From Holtiella tumoricola (GTDB lineage: Bacteria; Bacillota; Clostridia; Lachnospirales; Cellulosilyticaceae): DNA of 64,000 bases. The stretch covers positions 1 through 64,000 of the forward strand of contig NZ_JAQIFT010000008.1 in assembly GCF_027857615.1 (NCBI RefSeq), written 5' to 3'. The notes under the pieces were generated by a model. It saw only the letters and a list, made by a program, of their open reading frames with translations. It made no database searches and had not been told where the DNA came from. Position 1 is the first letter of the stretch; each line of letters starts with the position of its first letter. Positions 43,484 through 51,015 of the stretch are shown here, in pieces. Both the position numbers and the translations under genes were made by a program.

Positions 43484-45211
43484 CTACTCTACCTCCCTTA
43501 CCTGTTCTAATTCATTTTGCTTATTCACCATTCTAAAATATTCGCTTTGGTTAGCATATAAACTTTCATGGGTACCACTCTCTACAACTTCACCTTGTTT
43601 CATAACATAAATGCAATCTGCATGCTTTACATTCACTAGACGATGAGAAATAACCAGTACCGCTTTTGTTTTTGCTAACTCATGAATAGCTTTCCATATT
43701 GCTTCTTCACTTTCAATATCAATATTTGAAGTTGCCTCATCAAAGATCATGACTTCTCTATTTGCCAAAATAGCACGCGCTAAGGCAAGTCTTTGTTTTT
43801 GACCACCTGATAGAAGATTTCCACCCTCTCCAACAGGTGTATCTAACCCTTCTTTTAATGAGCTCACAAACTCACTTAACTGAGCAAGTTCAAGGGCTAC
43901 TTTTATCTCTTCATCTGTCGCATTCAACTTTGCCATAAGTAAATTTTCTCTAATAGTTGTTCCCATGATATAACTATTTGTCGAAACTAACGTCATATGA
44001 TTGTAGAGTTGGCTACTACTTATATCATTAAAGTTCACTTCTCCCCATTTTATATTACCTTTATGTACTTTATAAGTTTTCATTAAAAGGGATGCAACGG
44101 TACTTTTTCCACTTCCACTTTCACCTACTATAGCTGTAAGATTCGTTGGCTTAATAGCAAGAGAAACTTGTTTCAAAATAGGTCTTGTTTCATCATAACT
44201 AAATTCTACATTTTCTAATGCAATTGACTCTTCAACCTTAATTGTAGATTTCTCTACCTCTTCTGGCTCTTTGGCATCTAATACTTTAAAAATACGATCT
44301 GATGCTGCCATTCCATTCATGGCAATATGGAAATATGAACCTAGTAAGCGCATTGGAATAAAGAATTCTGCCGAAAGTAATGTAATAATCAAAAGATGAC
44401 CTACGAGAATTTCACCTCTACTATATTGAATAAGTGCTGTAATTGTCCCTGCTGCTGCACCACCAAAAGCAACTAAATCCATAATATTGATTGAGTTAAG
44501 CTGCATACTCAGTACTTTCATTGTCATGATTCTAAAGTCTTCAGCTTCTTGATTCATCTTTTGATGACGTTCTTCATCTTGATTAAATACTTTTAAAGTT
44601 GTTAATCCTTGAAGATTTTCTAAGAAAGTTCCACCTAAGTTTGAGTAGCTTTTCCAATAATTTTTTAAGATACGCTTTGCAATTTTCATAATCGCAATAA
44701 TAGAAATAGGAATAAGAGGTACAGATATAAGTAAAATAAGCGCTGCTTTAAAAGAATATGGCAAAATGACTACAAAAAGTGTTAATGGTGCTAATAGCGC
44801 ATAGAAAAATTGAGGAAGATAACGTCCAAAGTAAACCTCTAACTGTTCTACCCCTTCTACCATTATTTGAACAAAAGATGATGTGCCATCTACTTGTTGA
44901 TAGTTTGTTCCCAGTCTTAAAAGCTTCTTATATATTTGGTCTCTTAATCTGACCTTTGCATTTTCAGAAGCTAATGCGGAAAATTTCCCATAATATAAGT
45001 TACTAATAAATCGTCCTCCTAAAAATAGGATTAATGATAACATAGATAATAAACTTACTTCTTCATGAACTATAAGTTTATTAATAAATTGTCCAATCCA
45101 TAAAATAATAGAGATATTACATAGAAGAGCAATCCAGTTTGCAACTACAGTCAGTATCATATACTTCTTTGACTCTTCACAAAGGCCAATAAGCCTCTTA
45201 TTGATCATCAT
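43484..45211 (-). CDS. Exporter-fold ABC subunit, CydD-like
   Basis: About 575 residues: six-helix membrane domain with LRLGTNYQQVDGTSSFVQIMVEGVEQLEVYFGRYLPQFFYALLAPLTLF (CydD/heterodimer style), then an ATPase with Walker A GESGSGKST, LSGGQKQRLALARA and VMIFDEATSNID. Start chosen at 45211 because AAGGAG precedes by nine bases; an ATG at 45250 upstream has none and lies in the operator region. Heterodimer partner of the next gene. Two Fur-box-like palindromes flank its promoter (45252-45303), so expression is probably iron-repressed; this makes YbtPQ- or IrtAB-like uptake conceivable. Substrate unknown. Confidence 0.85.
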   Translation of the reverse strand: MMINKRLIGLCEESKKYMILTVVANWIALLCNISIILWIGQFINKLIVHEEVSLLSMLSLILFLGGRFISNLYYGKFSALASENAKVRLRDQIYKKLLRLGTNYQQVDGTSSFVQIMVEGVEQLEVYFGRYLPQFFYALLAPLTLFVVILPYSFKAALILLISVPLIPISIIAIMKIAKRILKNYWKSYSNLGGTFLENLQGLTTLKVFNQDEERHQKMNQEAEDFRIMTMKVLSMQLNSINIMDLVAFGGAAAGTITALIQYSRGEILVGHLLIITLLSAEFFIPMRLLGSYFHIAMNGMAASDRIFKVLDAKEPEEVEKSTIKVEESIALENVEFSYDETRPILKQVSLAIKPTNLTAIVGESGSGKSTVASLLMKTYKVHKGNIKWGEVNFNDISSSQLYNHMTLVSTNSYIMGTTIRENLLMAKLNATDEEIKVALELAQLSEFVSSLKEGLDTPVGEGGNLLSGGQKQRLALARAILANREVMIFDEATSNIDIESEEAIWKAIHELAKTKAVLVISHRLVNVKHADCIYVMKQGEVVESGTHESLYANQSEYFRMVNKQNELEQVREVE

Positions 45212-45251
45212 AACTACCTTCTCCTTCTTATAATCGAAATCGCATTTCAAA

Positions 45252-45304
45252 TGATATTTATTATCAACTTAATTTAGATTACAACAATTGATAACCATTG
45301 TCAA
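45252..45304 (-). promoter_or_regulatory. Promoter with two Fur-box-like operators
   Basis: Minus-strand -35 TTGACA (45299-45304), 17-base spacer, -10 TAATCT (45276-45281). Two 7-1-7 elements fit the Firmicute Fur consensus TGATAAT-N-ATTATCA: TGATATTTATTATCA (45252-45266; one mismatch) just after the start point, and TGATAACCATTGTCA (45289-45303; two mismatches) over the -35 box. This arrangement is typical of tight iron repression. Confidence 0.7.
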
Positions 45305-45543
45305 TAAAACCTTTCTATTTATCCTTATATATATTTCTTCTATTTTTTATGTTTGTCGCTTTTTTTCATTAATTTATTACAAAAGTCGATTCTTTTTTCC
45401 CTTGTGTCCTATTGTATTTTATCTAACCTTCAAGTGTCTCTAACACTTATGTCAAGTTAGATTGTCACTATTTTTATCCTAAAGTATAATTTCTTTATCA
45501 GCATTTATACTTAATAATGATTTGCCATTAAGCTTAATTGAAC

Positions 45544-45572
45544 TTGACTCTATTTTTTATCTATGGTATTCT
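45544..45572 (+). promoter_or_regulatory. Promoter upstream of the repeat array
   Basis: Plus-strand TTGACT (45544-45549), 17-base spacer, TATTCT (45567-45572). It reads into the 22-bp tandem array, with no coding ORF behind it. A short AAGTGT/ACACTT hairpin lies a little upstream near 45430-45447. Moderate match only. Confidence 0.45.
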
Positions 45573-45629
45573 TGCTTTCGGTAAAAACAGTTGTTTAATC
45601 TATATTGATTTTAAATTAGCTTTTTAATT

Positions 45630-45981
45630 ACTAGAATTAACTTGCTTAGTCACTAGAACTTACTTGCTAGCTACTAGAACTTACTTGCTTAGTCACTAGA
45701 ACTTACTTGCTTAGTCACTAGAACTTACTTGCTTAGTCACTAGAACTTACTTGCTTAGCTACTAGAACTTACTTGCTTAGTCACTAGAACCTACTTGCTT
45801 AGTCACTAGAACTTACTTGCTTAGTCACTAGAACTTACTTGCTTAGCTACTAGAACTTACTTGCTTAGTCACTAGAACTTACTTGCTTAGTCACTAGAAC
45901 TTACTTGCTTAGTCACTAGAACTTACTTGCTTAGTCACTAGAACTTACTTGCTTAATTACTAGAACTTAACTTGCTTAATT
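45630..45981 (+). repeat. 22-bp tandem repeat array, about 16 units
   Basis: Sixteen head-to-tail units, each ACTAGAACTTACTTGC then TTAGTC, run without spacers from 45630 to 45981; a degenerate seventeenth follows. Unit 2 is 21 bp and the last 23 bp. Most are identical; variants replace AGTC by AGCT (units 2, 6, 10) or AATT (units 15-16). Across each junction stands the 9-base near-palindrome TAGT-C-ACTA. Stop codons occur in all frames and there is no ribosome site, so it is non-coding. A promoter (45544) and a plus-strand terminator (46161) enclose it. Uninterrupted copies exclude CRISPR. Function unknown. Confidence 0.95.
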
Positions 45982-46160
45982 ACTAAAATTCTTCACTATA
46001 AAATTTTATTTCTTATTACAACTTATGTAGTTACACATCATCTACTATTAAAATTGTCTTCCCCAGACCAATATAAATTATGATAAAAGGTTCAATTTTA
46101 TCATCTCCCCTATATCTCAAGTACAACATAAATAAACTACATAGGTTTTTATAATAAAGT

Positions 46161-46197
46161 AAGAGTAGCCTAATTTTTATTAGGCTACTCTTATTTT
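46161..46197 (+). terminator. Terminator without a preceding gene
   Basis: AAGAGTAGCCTAA / TTAGGCTACTCTT, perfect 13-bp stem with a 6-base loop, then ATTTTTAT on the plus strand. No protein gene lies upstream on this strand for 900 bases, so it probably ends a non-coding transcript over the repeat array. Between the array and this hairpin (45982-46160) I see only a 24-codon ORF at 46078 lacking a ribosome site. Confidence 0.8.
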
Positions 46198-46272
46198 TAT
46201 CTGCTAATATTTTATTTCTACGAACTCGAATATCACTCGAAAAGTTTTAGTTACTTAAAAACATTACATTTG

Positions 46273-46281
46273 TGCTATAAT
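46273..46281 (+). promoter_or_regulatory. Extended -10 promoter for the leader ORF and CD3324-like gene
   Basis: TGCTATAAT: an extended -10 (TG-N-TATAAT) 27 bases before the leader ORF at 46308. The -35 region (ACTTAA at 46253-46258) is weak, as often tolerated with an extended -10. Confidence 0.55.
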
Positions 46282-46307
46282 AATTACAGCGTATTGGAGG
46301 TGTTTTG

Positions 46308-46403
46308 ATGAAGGTCTATAGTACATTCAGCTCTAAAGCGACTTGCTCCTTGCAAAGACTACAACAAAGCCAGCTATGCTTTGTGTGGAGCCTAAGCATT
46401 TAA
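46308..46403 (+). CDS. Possible 31-residue leader peptide
   Basis: A short ORF (MKVYSTFSSK...CFVWSLSI) with an excellent ribosome site, GGAGG seven bases before ATG. Its 3' end runs into a long RNA hairpin (46370-46456) that ends in a U-tract, upstream of the CD3324-like gene. That layout resembles a leader peptide controlling an attenuator. I recognise no protein family, and a real peptide is not proven. Confidence 0.45.
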   Translation: MKVYSTFSSKATCSLQRLQQSQLCFVWSLSI

Positions 46404-46456
46404 AGTAGCTGAAGCCCATTTACTTATTAGGTTCTGTAACACATAGCTTTTTGTAT
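46370..46456 (+). promoter_or_regulatory. Candidate attenuator hairpin before the CD3324-like gene
   Basis: Long-range pairing is visible: AGCTATG with CATAGCT, GTGT with ACAC, and GAGCCTAA with TTAGGTTC (one G-U), followed by TTTTTG. An alternative small hairpin, AAAGC-N7-GCTTT, uses part of the same 5' arm. Mutually exclusive folds plus the leader ORF suggest conditional termination. Read by eye; folding energy was not computed. Confidence 0.4.
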
Positions 46457-46498
46457 TCTTTGCTTTAATATTGCCATTAAAGTAAAAGGAGCATAACT

Positions 46499-46777
46499 AT
46501 GAAATATGTTAAAGCACAAGATGTGTTACCCGAAGAAATCTTAAAACTCATACAAGAGTATGCGGATGGACAGTATCTTTATATTCCTAAAAAGAATAAT
46601 ACCCACACTCCTTGGGGTGAACAAAGTGGTATTAAAGCTGCCCTAAAGATTAGAAATAATGAAATCTATTATAAATATATACATGGCGCTACAATCAACG
46701 AGCTCACACAAGAATACTATTTGTCTGCACAAAGTATTCGTAGAATAATTAATACAACCAAACTTCTTTGCTCATAA
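46499..46777 (+). CDS. CD3324 family DNA-binding protein
   Basis: A 92-residue protein that I match to the clostridial CD3324 family (Mor-like helix-turn-helix). Seen: MKYVKAQDVLPEEILKLIQEYADGQYLYIPKK at the start and a C-terminal helix-turn-helix (YKYIHGATINELTQEYYLSAQSIRRII). Probably a small transcription regulator; targets unknown. Preceded by AAAGGAGC seven bases before the ATG and by a leader ORF with a candidate attenuator. A terminator follows at 46832-46868. Confidence 0.75.
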   Translation: MKYVKAQDVLPEEILKLIQEYADGQYLYIPKKNNTHTPWGEQSGIKAALKIRNNEIYYKYIHGATINELTQEYYLSAQSIRRIINTTKLLCS

Positions 46778-46831
46778 TCTTAGCAGAATTATTTATGAGC
46801 TTGAAACTCATACATGTTTTAGATTAAGATG

Positions 46832-46868
46832 ATGATGACTACTTTGTACTAAGCAGTCATCATTTTTT
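46832..46868 (+). terminator. Terminator of the CD3324-like gene
   Basis: ATGATGACT / AGTCATCAT with a T6 run on the plus strand. Confidence 0.85.
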
Positions 46869-46916
46869 ATAAAAGTTATAAATTAAAATCTAATATATAA
46901 AAAGGAGCTAAGTATT

Positions 46917-47570
46917 ATGGAACCTTTTATCAAAAAACACGAGTATAACGCCATTAGAAAATATTTACGTGATTTAAACAGTACATTTAGAAATTGTACG
47001 GATCAAAAAATTATTGAGACTCATAAAGCTAATATTGGAGAGAATATCCTTCATCTCTTTTCTAACTTATCTGATGATCAAAGAGCATTAATTGATATTA
47101 GTGCCTTAAATGATTCTTTCTCTATTGATAACTACATCTCTAACTTAGATCATTATGTATATGGAATGGCTGATATTACTCCCGTTGCAATCCGTAAAGT
47201 ATTTAAAAAAGAAAAGAAGCTTAAGCTCCCATCAGGAGAAGTTCTCACTTCAAAAAAGGTCTATCTAGGGTGGCTTGATGAGTCTATTCGTAAACTTTTC
47301 CTCATCTATAATCTAGATAATAAATGGATTGGTATGGCTTGTAGAATCCCTAATACTAATTCTACTAACACACATATCTGTACACTTTGTAATCATGTAG
47401 GTAAAGAAGATGAAGTGACCTTCGTTTCACCTATCTGCAAAATGTCTGACCCAGATGCCTATAAATCTATAGGTTTTCATATATGTTTAGATAGTGAACA
47501 GTGTAACGAACGTATTACCTCTACTGAAAAATTAGAGAAGCTTCTCAAAACAGTTAATAACCTATCCTAA
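46917..47570 (+). CDS. FusB/FusC-like EF-G-binding protein
   Basis: A 217-residue protein of the FusB (FBP) type. A helical N-terminal half (~1-85) precedes a C-terminal treble-clef zinc finger with C155-T-L-C158 and H188-I-C190-x5-C196. Known FusB/FusC proteins bind elongation factor G and free it from the ribosome, protecting against fusidic acid; chromosomal relatives also exist in bacteria not known to be resistant. Preceded by AAAGGAGC. Monocistronic, bounded by terminators on both sides. Resistance here is an inference that needs testing. Confidence 0.8.
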   Translation: MEPFIKKHEYNAIRKYLRDLNSTFRNCTDQKIIETHKANIGENILHLFSNLSDDQRALIDISALNDSFSIDNYISNLDHYVYGMADITPVAIRKVFKKEKKLKLPSGEVLTSKKVYLGWLDESIRKLFLIYNLDNKWIGMACRIPNTNSTNTHICTLCNHVGKEDEVTFVSPICKMSDPDAYKSIGFHICLDSEQCNERITSTEKLEKLLKTVNNLS

Positions 47571-47628
47571 AACGCTATTCTCCTTACAATAGAAATTCCA
47601 AGATAGCTACTCGTTCTCTGGAATCTTT

Positions 47629-47683
47629 ATCTAACGAATAAGGAGGCTGTCCTATAGACAACCTCCTTATTCGTTAGATTTAA
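47629..47683. terminator. Very strong bidirectional terminator
   Basis: An 18-bp perfect stem (47629-47646 with 47662-47679), extended by an inner TGTC/GACA pair, and T-rich on the plus side. It separates the FusB-like gene from the converging acetyltransferase gene. Confidence 0.92.
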
Positions 47684-47684
47684 T

Positions 47685-48107
47685 TTATTTTTCCCATACC
47701 ATAAATATTTCAACTTCACCTGTACTCTCATCTATAGCTTTACTTTGTTTATTAAATCCTTGCTTTTTGTAGAAAGAAATAGCCTTAATATTTTTTTCAT
47801 ATACTTTCAAGCTAAGTTGGTTGTACTGCTCTTTTACTACTTCTACTAATGCTTGTCCTACTCCTTTTGATTGTTCCTCTTGTAATACAAAAAGTCCTGC
47901 AATATATCCTGAATCAATTCCTATAAAGCCTTGTATACGTCCTTTGGTCTCATAAATATAGACTTCAGCTTGAGGTAAAATCTCTTTAACCAAATTATAA
48001 TTGTTGTTCCAGTAATCCTCTGTAATAAAACTATGAGCTTGTATATTCGTATTTCGCCATATCTCCATTACACTTTCTAAATCCTTACTGCGGAGTGCTC
48101 TTACCAT
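47685..48107 (-). CDS. GNAT family N-acetyltransferase
   Basis: About 140 residues with the GNAT fold: MVRALRSKDLESVMEIW at the start, GFIGIDSGYIAGLFVLQEEQSKGVGQALVE containing the acetyl-CoA loop (Q-S-K-G-V-G-Q-A), then LKVYEKNIKAISFYKKQGFN. Start placed at 48107, where AAGGAG lies five bases upstream; an in-frame ATG at 48164 overlaps the previous gene and lacks a site. Acceptor substrate unknown. Co-transcribed 49 bases after the nucleotidyltransferase. Confidence 0.88.
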   Translation of the reverse strand: MVRALRSKDLESVMEIWRNTNIQAHSFITEDYWNNNYNLVKEILPQAEVYIYETKGRIQGFIGIDSGYIAGLFVLQEEQSKGVGQALVEVVKEQYNQLSLKVYEKNIKAISFYKKQGFNKQSKAIDESTGEVEIFMVWEK

Positions 48108-48156
48108 ATAATCTCCTTCTAAAGTTTCCTTTTTTATTCTAACAGTACTTCTTTGG

Positions 48157-49023
48157 CTATTCATCTTCTTTATTATACTTTTCTATTTCCACTTGTAAAT
48201 CCTCTCTAATACTTCTAAGTATATCACATTGCTTTTGTAACAACTCACTATTACGTGGTGCACTCAATAAAAGTTCTATATTCTCTATAAGCTCATTAGG
48301 ACAATACTTCATATCCTTTAATGCTTTCTCTAACTTTTTATCTCCTGTAAAATATACTTCATTTAAAGCAAATATTACTTGTATCATATCCATAACTGTA
48401 TGCATAACAATAGGCCCTGTAAATAGTAAATCCATTCTTTTTATAGCACTTTCATAATGAAAATTATCAAGCCAAGTATTGGCCCTATCCATAAAGCAAT
48501 TAATAATTGATTGTTTTAACTTCTTTGGATAAATCTTTAATTCTTTTTGATAGCTTTCCAATATACCTTGAGGATCCCATATAGGCTTGATAAAGCTTAA
48601 CTCACATAAATAGATAAATGTATAATATCCATTAGAAGTCCATGTTGCAGGAATAATTTCAAATTGACCTTTTTTACTTTCTGCAATCCTTTTTTCCATT
48701 TGTGCAAAAGTACGTACAGTTGTCTCAATAGGTGTTCCTTGGAAATAGAAATCCATAGATCCTCCCCATGGGTACTCTTCAAAGCTTGGTGATATCCATG
48801 GCGTTGTCCCAGCATCTGCTATCCCCTCTATAATACACTTTCTTTCTTCAAAGCTTTTCGCTTCCTGTATAAACATAAAAATATCAATATCTGAATTCTC
48901 ATCTGCCACGCCTTTTGCATGGGCACCTGCTAATGCTAAAATACATTCACCATTTACTGTAGATTTAAGTACTTCTATAATGCAGTCCAATTTTTCTTGA
49001 ATTTTACGGCTTATCCCACTCAT
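48157..49023 (-). CDS. Nucleotidyltransferase-fold protein (DUF4037-like)
   Basis: A 288-residue protein with an N-terminal nucleotidyltransferase domain. The loop AGAHAKGVADENSDIDIFMF carries the Asp pair D-x-D, but the usual G-G/G-S start of the motif is A-G-A-H. A helical C-terminal domain (~155-288) resembles DUF4037 and kanamycin-nucleotidyltransferase-like proteins. It may transfer a nucleotide to a small molecule such as an aminoglycoside, or be a toxin-like or regulatory enzyme. Substrate unknown. First gene of a pair with the acetyltransferase. Confidence 0.75.
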   Translation of the reverse strand: MSGISRKIQEKLDCIIEVLKSTVNGECILALAGAHAKGVADENSDIDIFMFIQEAKSFEERKCIIEGIADAGTTPWISPSFEEYPWGGSMDFYFQGTPIETTVRTFAQMEKRIAESKKGQFEIIPATWTSNGYYTFIYLCELSFIKPIWDPQGILESYQKELKIYPKKLKQSIINCFMDRANTWLDNFHYESAIKRMDLLFTGPIVMHTVMDMIQVIFALNEVYFTGDKKLEKALKDMKYCPNELIENIELLLSAPRNSELLQKQCDILRSIREDLQVEIEKYNKEDE

Positions 49024-49147
49024 ATTTTACCTCCCTATAATCAGACTAGATTCTTGTTTTGTATCCTTATTATAGAAGAAATGCTCAAAAACAAAAGCAT
49101 GAATATTGCACAAACCTAGCACAATCTTGCCTTACTTATAAAACTAA

Positions 49148-49203
49148 AACAGCAAGCAAAAACTAAGTAGCCTTAACTACTTTAATTTTCACTTGCTGTT
49201 TTT
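49148..49203 (-). terminator. Terminator of the maltodextrin transporter operon
   Basis: AAACAGCAAG / CTTGCTGTTT outer stem with an inner AAGTAG/CTACTT stem, T-rich on both sides, 42 bases past the last permease stop codon. Confidence 0.8.
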
Positions 49204-49244
49204 AAGTATATTTTTTATATAAAATCTTATATAACCTTTTAATA

Positions 49245-50093
49245 TTATCCTTTAACTGCACCTGCAGCAATACCTTTAATAATGTACTTTTGACAAGTTA
49301 GATAGAAGATTACAATAGGTAAGATAGCAAGTACTAGCATTGCCATCATTGCTCCCATATCAATAGAGCCATATCCACCTTTAAGGTATTGAATAGCAAT
49401 TGGTATTGTTTTGTAATCTGTTCCTATTATTAAATAAGGGAGGAGGTAGTCATTCCAAATCCACATTGTATTTAAAATACCTACAGTAATAGCGGTTGGC
49501 TTTAAAATAGGGAATACAATTCCAAAGAAGGTTTGGAAAGGATTGCAACCATCAATAAGAGCTGCTTCTTCTACATCAATTGGGATTGCCTTAATAAACC
49601 CACAGAACATAAATACGGATAAACCTGCTCCAAATCCTAAATAGATTAAAACGATACCTATAGGATTATCTAGATGAAAAACATTCGCAACTTTTGTCAT
49701 TGTAAACATAACCATTTGGAATGGTACAATCATAGAAAAAACAAACATATAATATAATACTGTGGTAAGCTTCGTTTTTACTCTTACAAGGAACCATGCT
49801 GTCATAGAAGTAAATAAAACAATAGCAACTACTGAAAATACAGTAATAAATAAAGACCAACCAAAAGCCTGTATAAAGCCTGTTTTTGTTACCCCGTTAA
49901 TATAATTTGTTATACCTGCAAAAGTCTCTGCTGTTGGAATACTAAATGGCATGTCACTAATATAAAGTTTACCTTTAAAAGAGTTCATGAGTACAACCAT
50001 AATAGGTGCAATAAATGCCAACGCTAGTATAACTGTTAAAACAAATAATGATCCATCTAGTAATCTATTTTTTGGGCTGCTTTCTCTTTCCAT
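49245..50093 (-). CDS. Carbohydrate ABC permease, MalG type
   Basis: A 282-residue inner-membrane permease with six predicted helices and the EAA-loop motif EEAALIDGCNPFQTFFGIVFPILKP that docks the ATPase. It overlaps the MalF-like gene by one base (TAATG), so the two are coupled. With the binding protein and MalF it should import maltodextrins or related alpha-glucosides. The ATPase (MsmX/MalK type) is not in the window and is probably a shared one. Confidence 0.92.
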   Translation of the reverse strand: MERESSPKNRLLDGSLFVLTVILALAFIAPIMVVLMNSFKGKLYISDMPFSIPTAETFAGITNYINGVTKTGFIQAFGWSLFITVFSVVAIVLFTSMTAWFLVRVKTKLTTVLYYMFVFSMIVPFQMVMFTMTKVANVFHLDNPIGIVLIYLGFGAGLSVFMFCGFIKAIPIDVEEAALIDGCNPFQTFFGIVFPILKPTAITVGILNTMWIWNDYLLPYLIIGTDYKTIPIAIQYLKGGYGSIDMGAMMAMLVLAILPIVIFYLTCQKYIIKGIAAGAVKG

Positions 50094-50935
50094 TAGTTTT
50101 CAACCTCCTTACTTCTAGTAAATATAAGCTGTGGTAAAGATATAAGTGCTACCAAGATAAAGAATATGACAGCTTTTGCTTGACCTACTCCTTCCCAGCC
50201 TACTCTACCATAGAAGGTGTTATAAATATCTAATGCTAACATCGCTGTTTTATTAGAAGGTGCTCCCGCTGTTAATGCTAAGTTTTGGTCAAATAATTTA
50301 AACGCATTAGAAACGGTTAAGAATAAACAAATTGTAATTGAAGGCATAACTAATGGTACTGTAATACTACGTAAAAGTCTAAATGATGAAGCCCCATCAA
50401 TACGTGCTGCTTCTACTATGGAATCTGAAATATTTTGAATCCCTGCAATATAAATAACCATCATATAACCTATGAGCTGCCAGTTCATTAAGATTACCAA
50501 TCCCCAGAACCCATACTCTGGTTTATATGTAAGTGTCACCCCGAAGTTTTGTAATACACCATTTAAAATAAGTTGCCAAATATAACCTAGTACAATCCCA
50601 CCAATAAGGTTAGGCATAAAAAATACTGTTCTAAAGATATTGGTTCCTTTCATTCCTCTTGTTAATAAAAGTGCTAATAAAAATGCGATTGCATTAATCG
50701 TAATAACTGATACTACTGCATATTTAGCAGTAAACCATAGTGCACTTAAAAATCCTTCATTTGAAAAAGCTTTTATATAGTTATCAATTCCAACCCATTT
50801 AGCATCTGTTACTGTTGTAAATTCAGTAAATGATAATACTACGCCCAAAATGAAAGGGATTAAAAATGCAATACTAAATGCAATTACTGTAGGTAATACA
50901 AAGAACGGAAAATATTTTTTAATCGTCTTCTCCAT
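50093..50935 (-). CDS. Carbohydrate ABC permease, MalF type
   Basis: A 280-residue permease with six helices and the EAA motif VEAARIDGASSFRLLRSITVPLVMP. It lacks the long periplasmic insertion of E. coli MalF, as usual in Gram-positives. Ribosome site GGGGGG six bases before the ATG. Separated from the binding-protein gene by a partial terminator (50970-51008), which should give more binding protein than permease. Confidence 0.92.
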   Translation of the reverse strand: MEKTIKKYFPFFVLPTVIAFSIAFLIPFILGVVLSFTEFTTVTDAKWVGIDNYIKAFSNEGFLSALWFTAKYAVVSVITINAIAFLLALLLTRGMKGTNIFRTVFFMPNLIGGIVLGYIWQLILNGVLQNFGVTLTYKPEYGFWGLVILMNWQLIGYMMVIYIAGIQNISDSIVEAARIDGASSFRLLRSITVPLVMPSITICLFLTVSNAFKLFDQNLALTAGAPSNKTAMLALDIYNTFYGRVGWEGVGQAKAVIFFILVALISLPQLIFTRSKEVEN

Positions 50936-50969
50936 AAAACGCCCCCCTTAAGTCCTTCATAAGATTGAT

Positions 50970-51008
50970 AAAAGAGTGAGTCAGATCAACTTACACTCAC
51001 TCTTTTTT
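50970..51008 (-). terminator. Intercistronic attenuating hairpin
   Basis: AAAAGAGTGAGT / ACTCACTCTTTT with a 13-base loop, between the binding-protein and permease genes. Only TTTTAT follows on the minus strand, so leaky termination is expected. Confidence 0.7.
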
Positions 51009-51015
51009 TTGGGTA

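Noticed and set aside
41810..45211. Cytochrome bd assembly transporter CydDC
   Set aside because: Sequence style fits, but no cydAB is present and Fur-like sites point elsewhere; kept only as a similarity label.
45630..45981. CRISPR array
   Set aside because: The units follow each other with no spacers and no cas genes are near.
45630..45981. Plasmid-type iterons of a replication origin
   Set aside because: Unit length would fit, but there is no rep gene or DnaA-box cluster and the neighbours are chromosomal.
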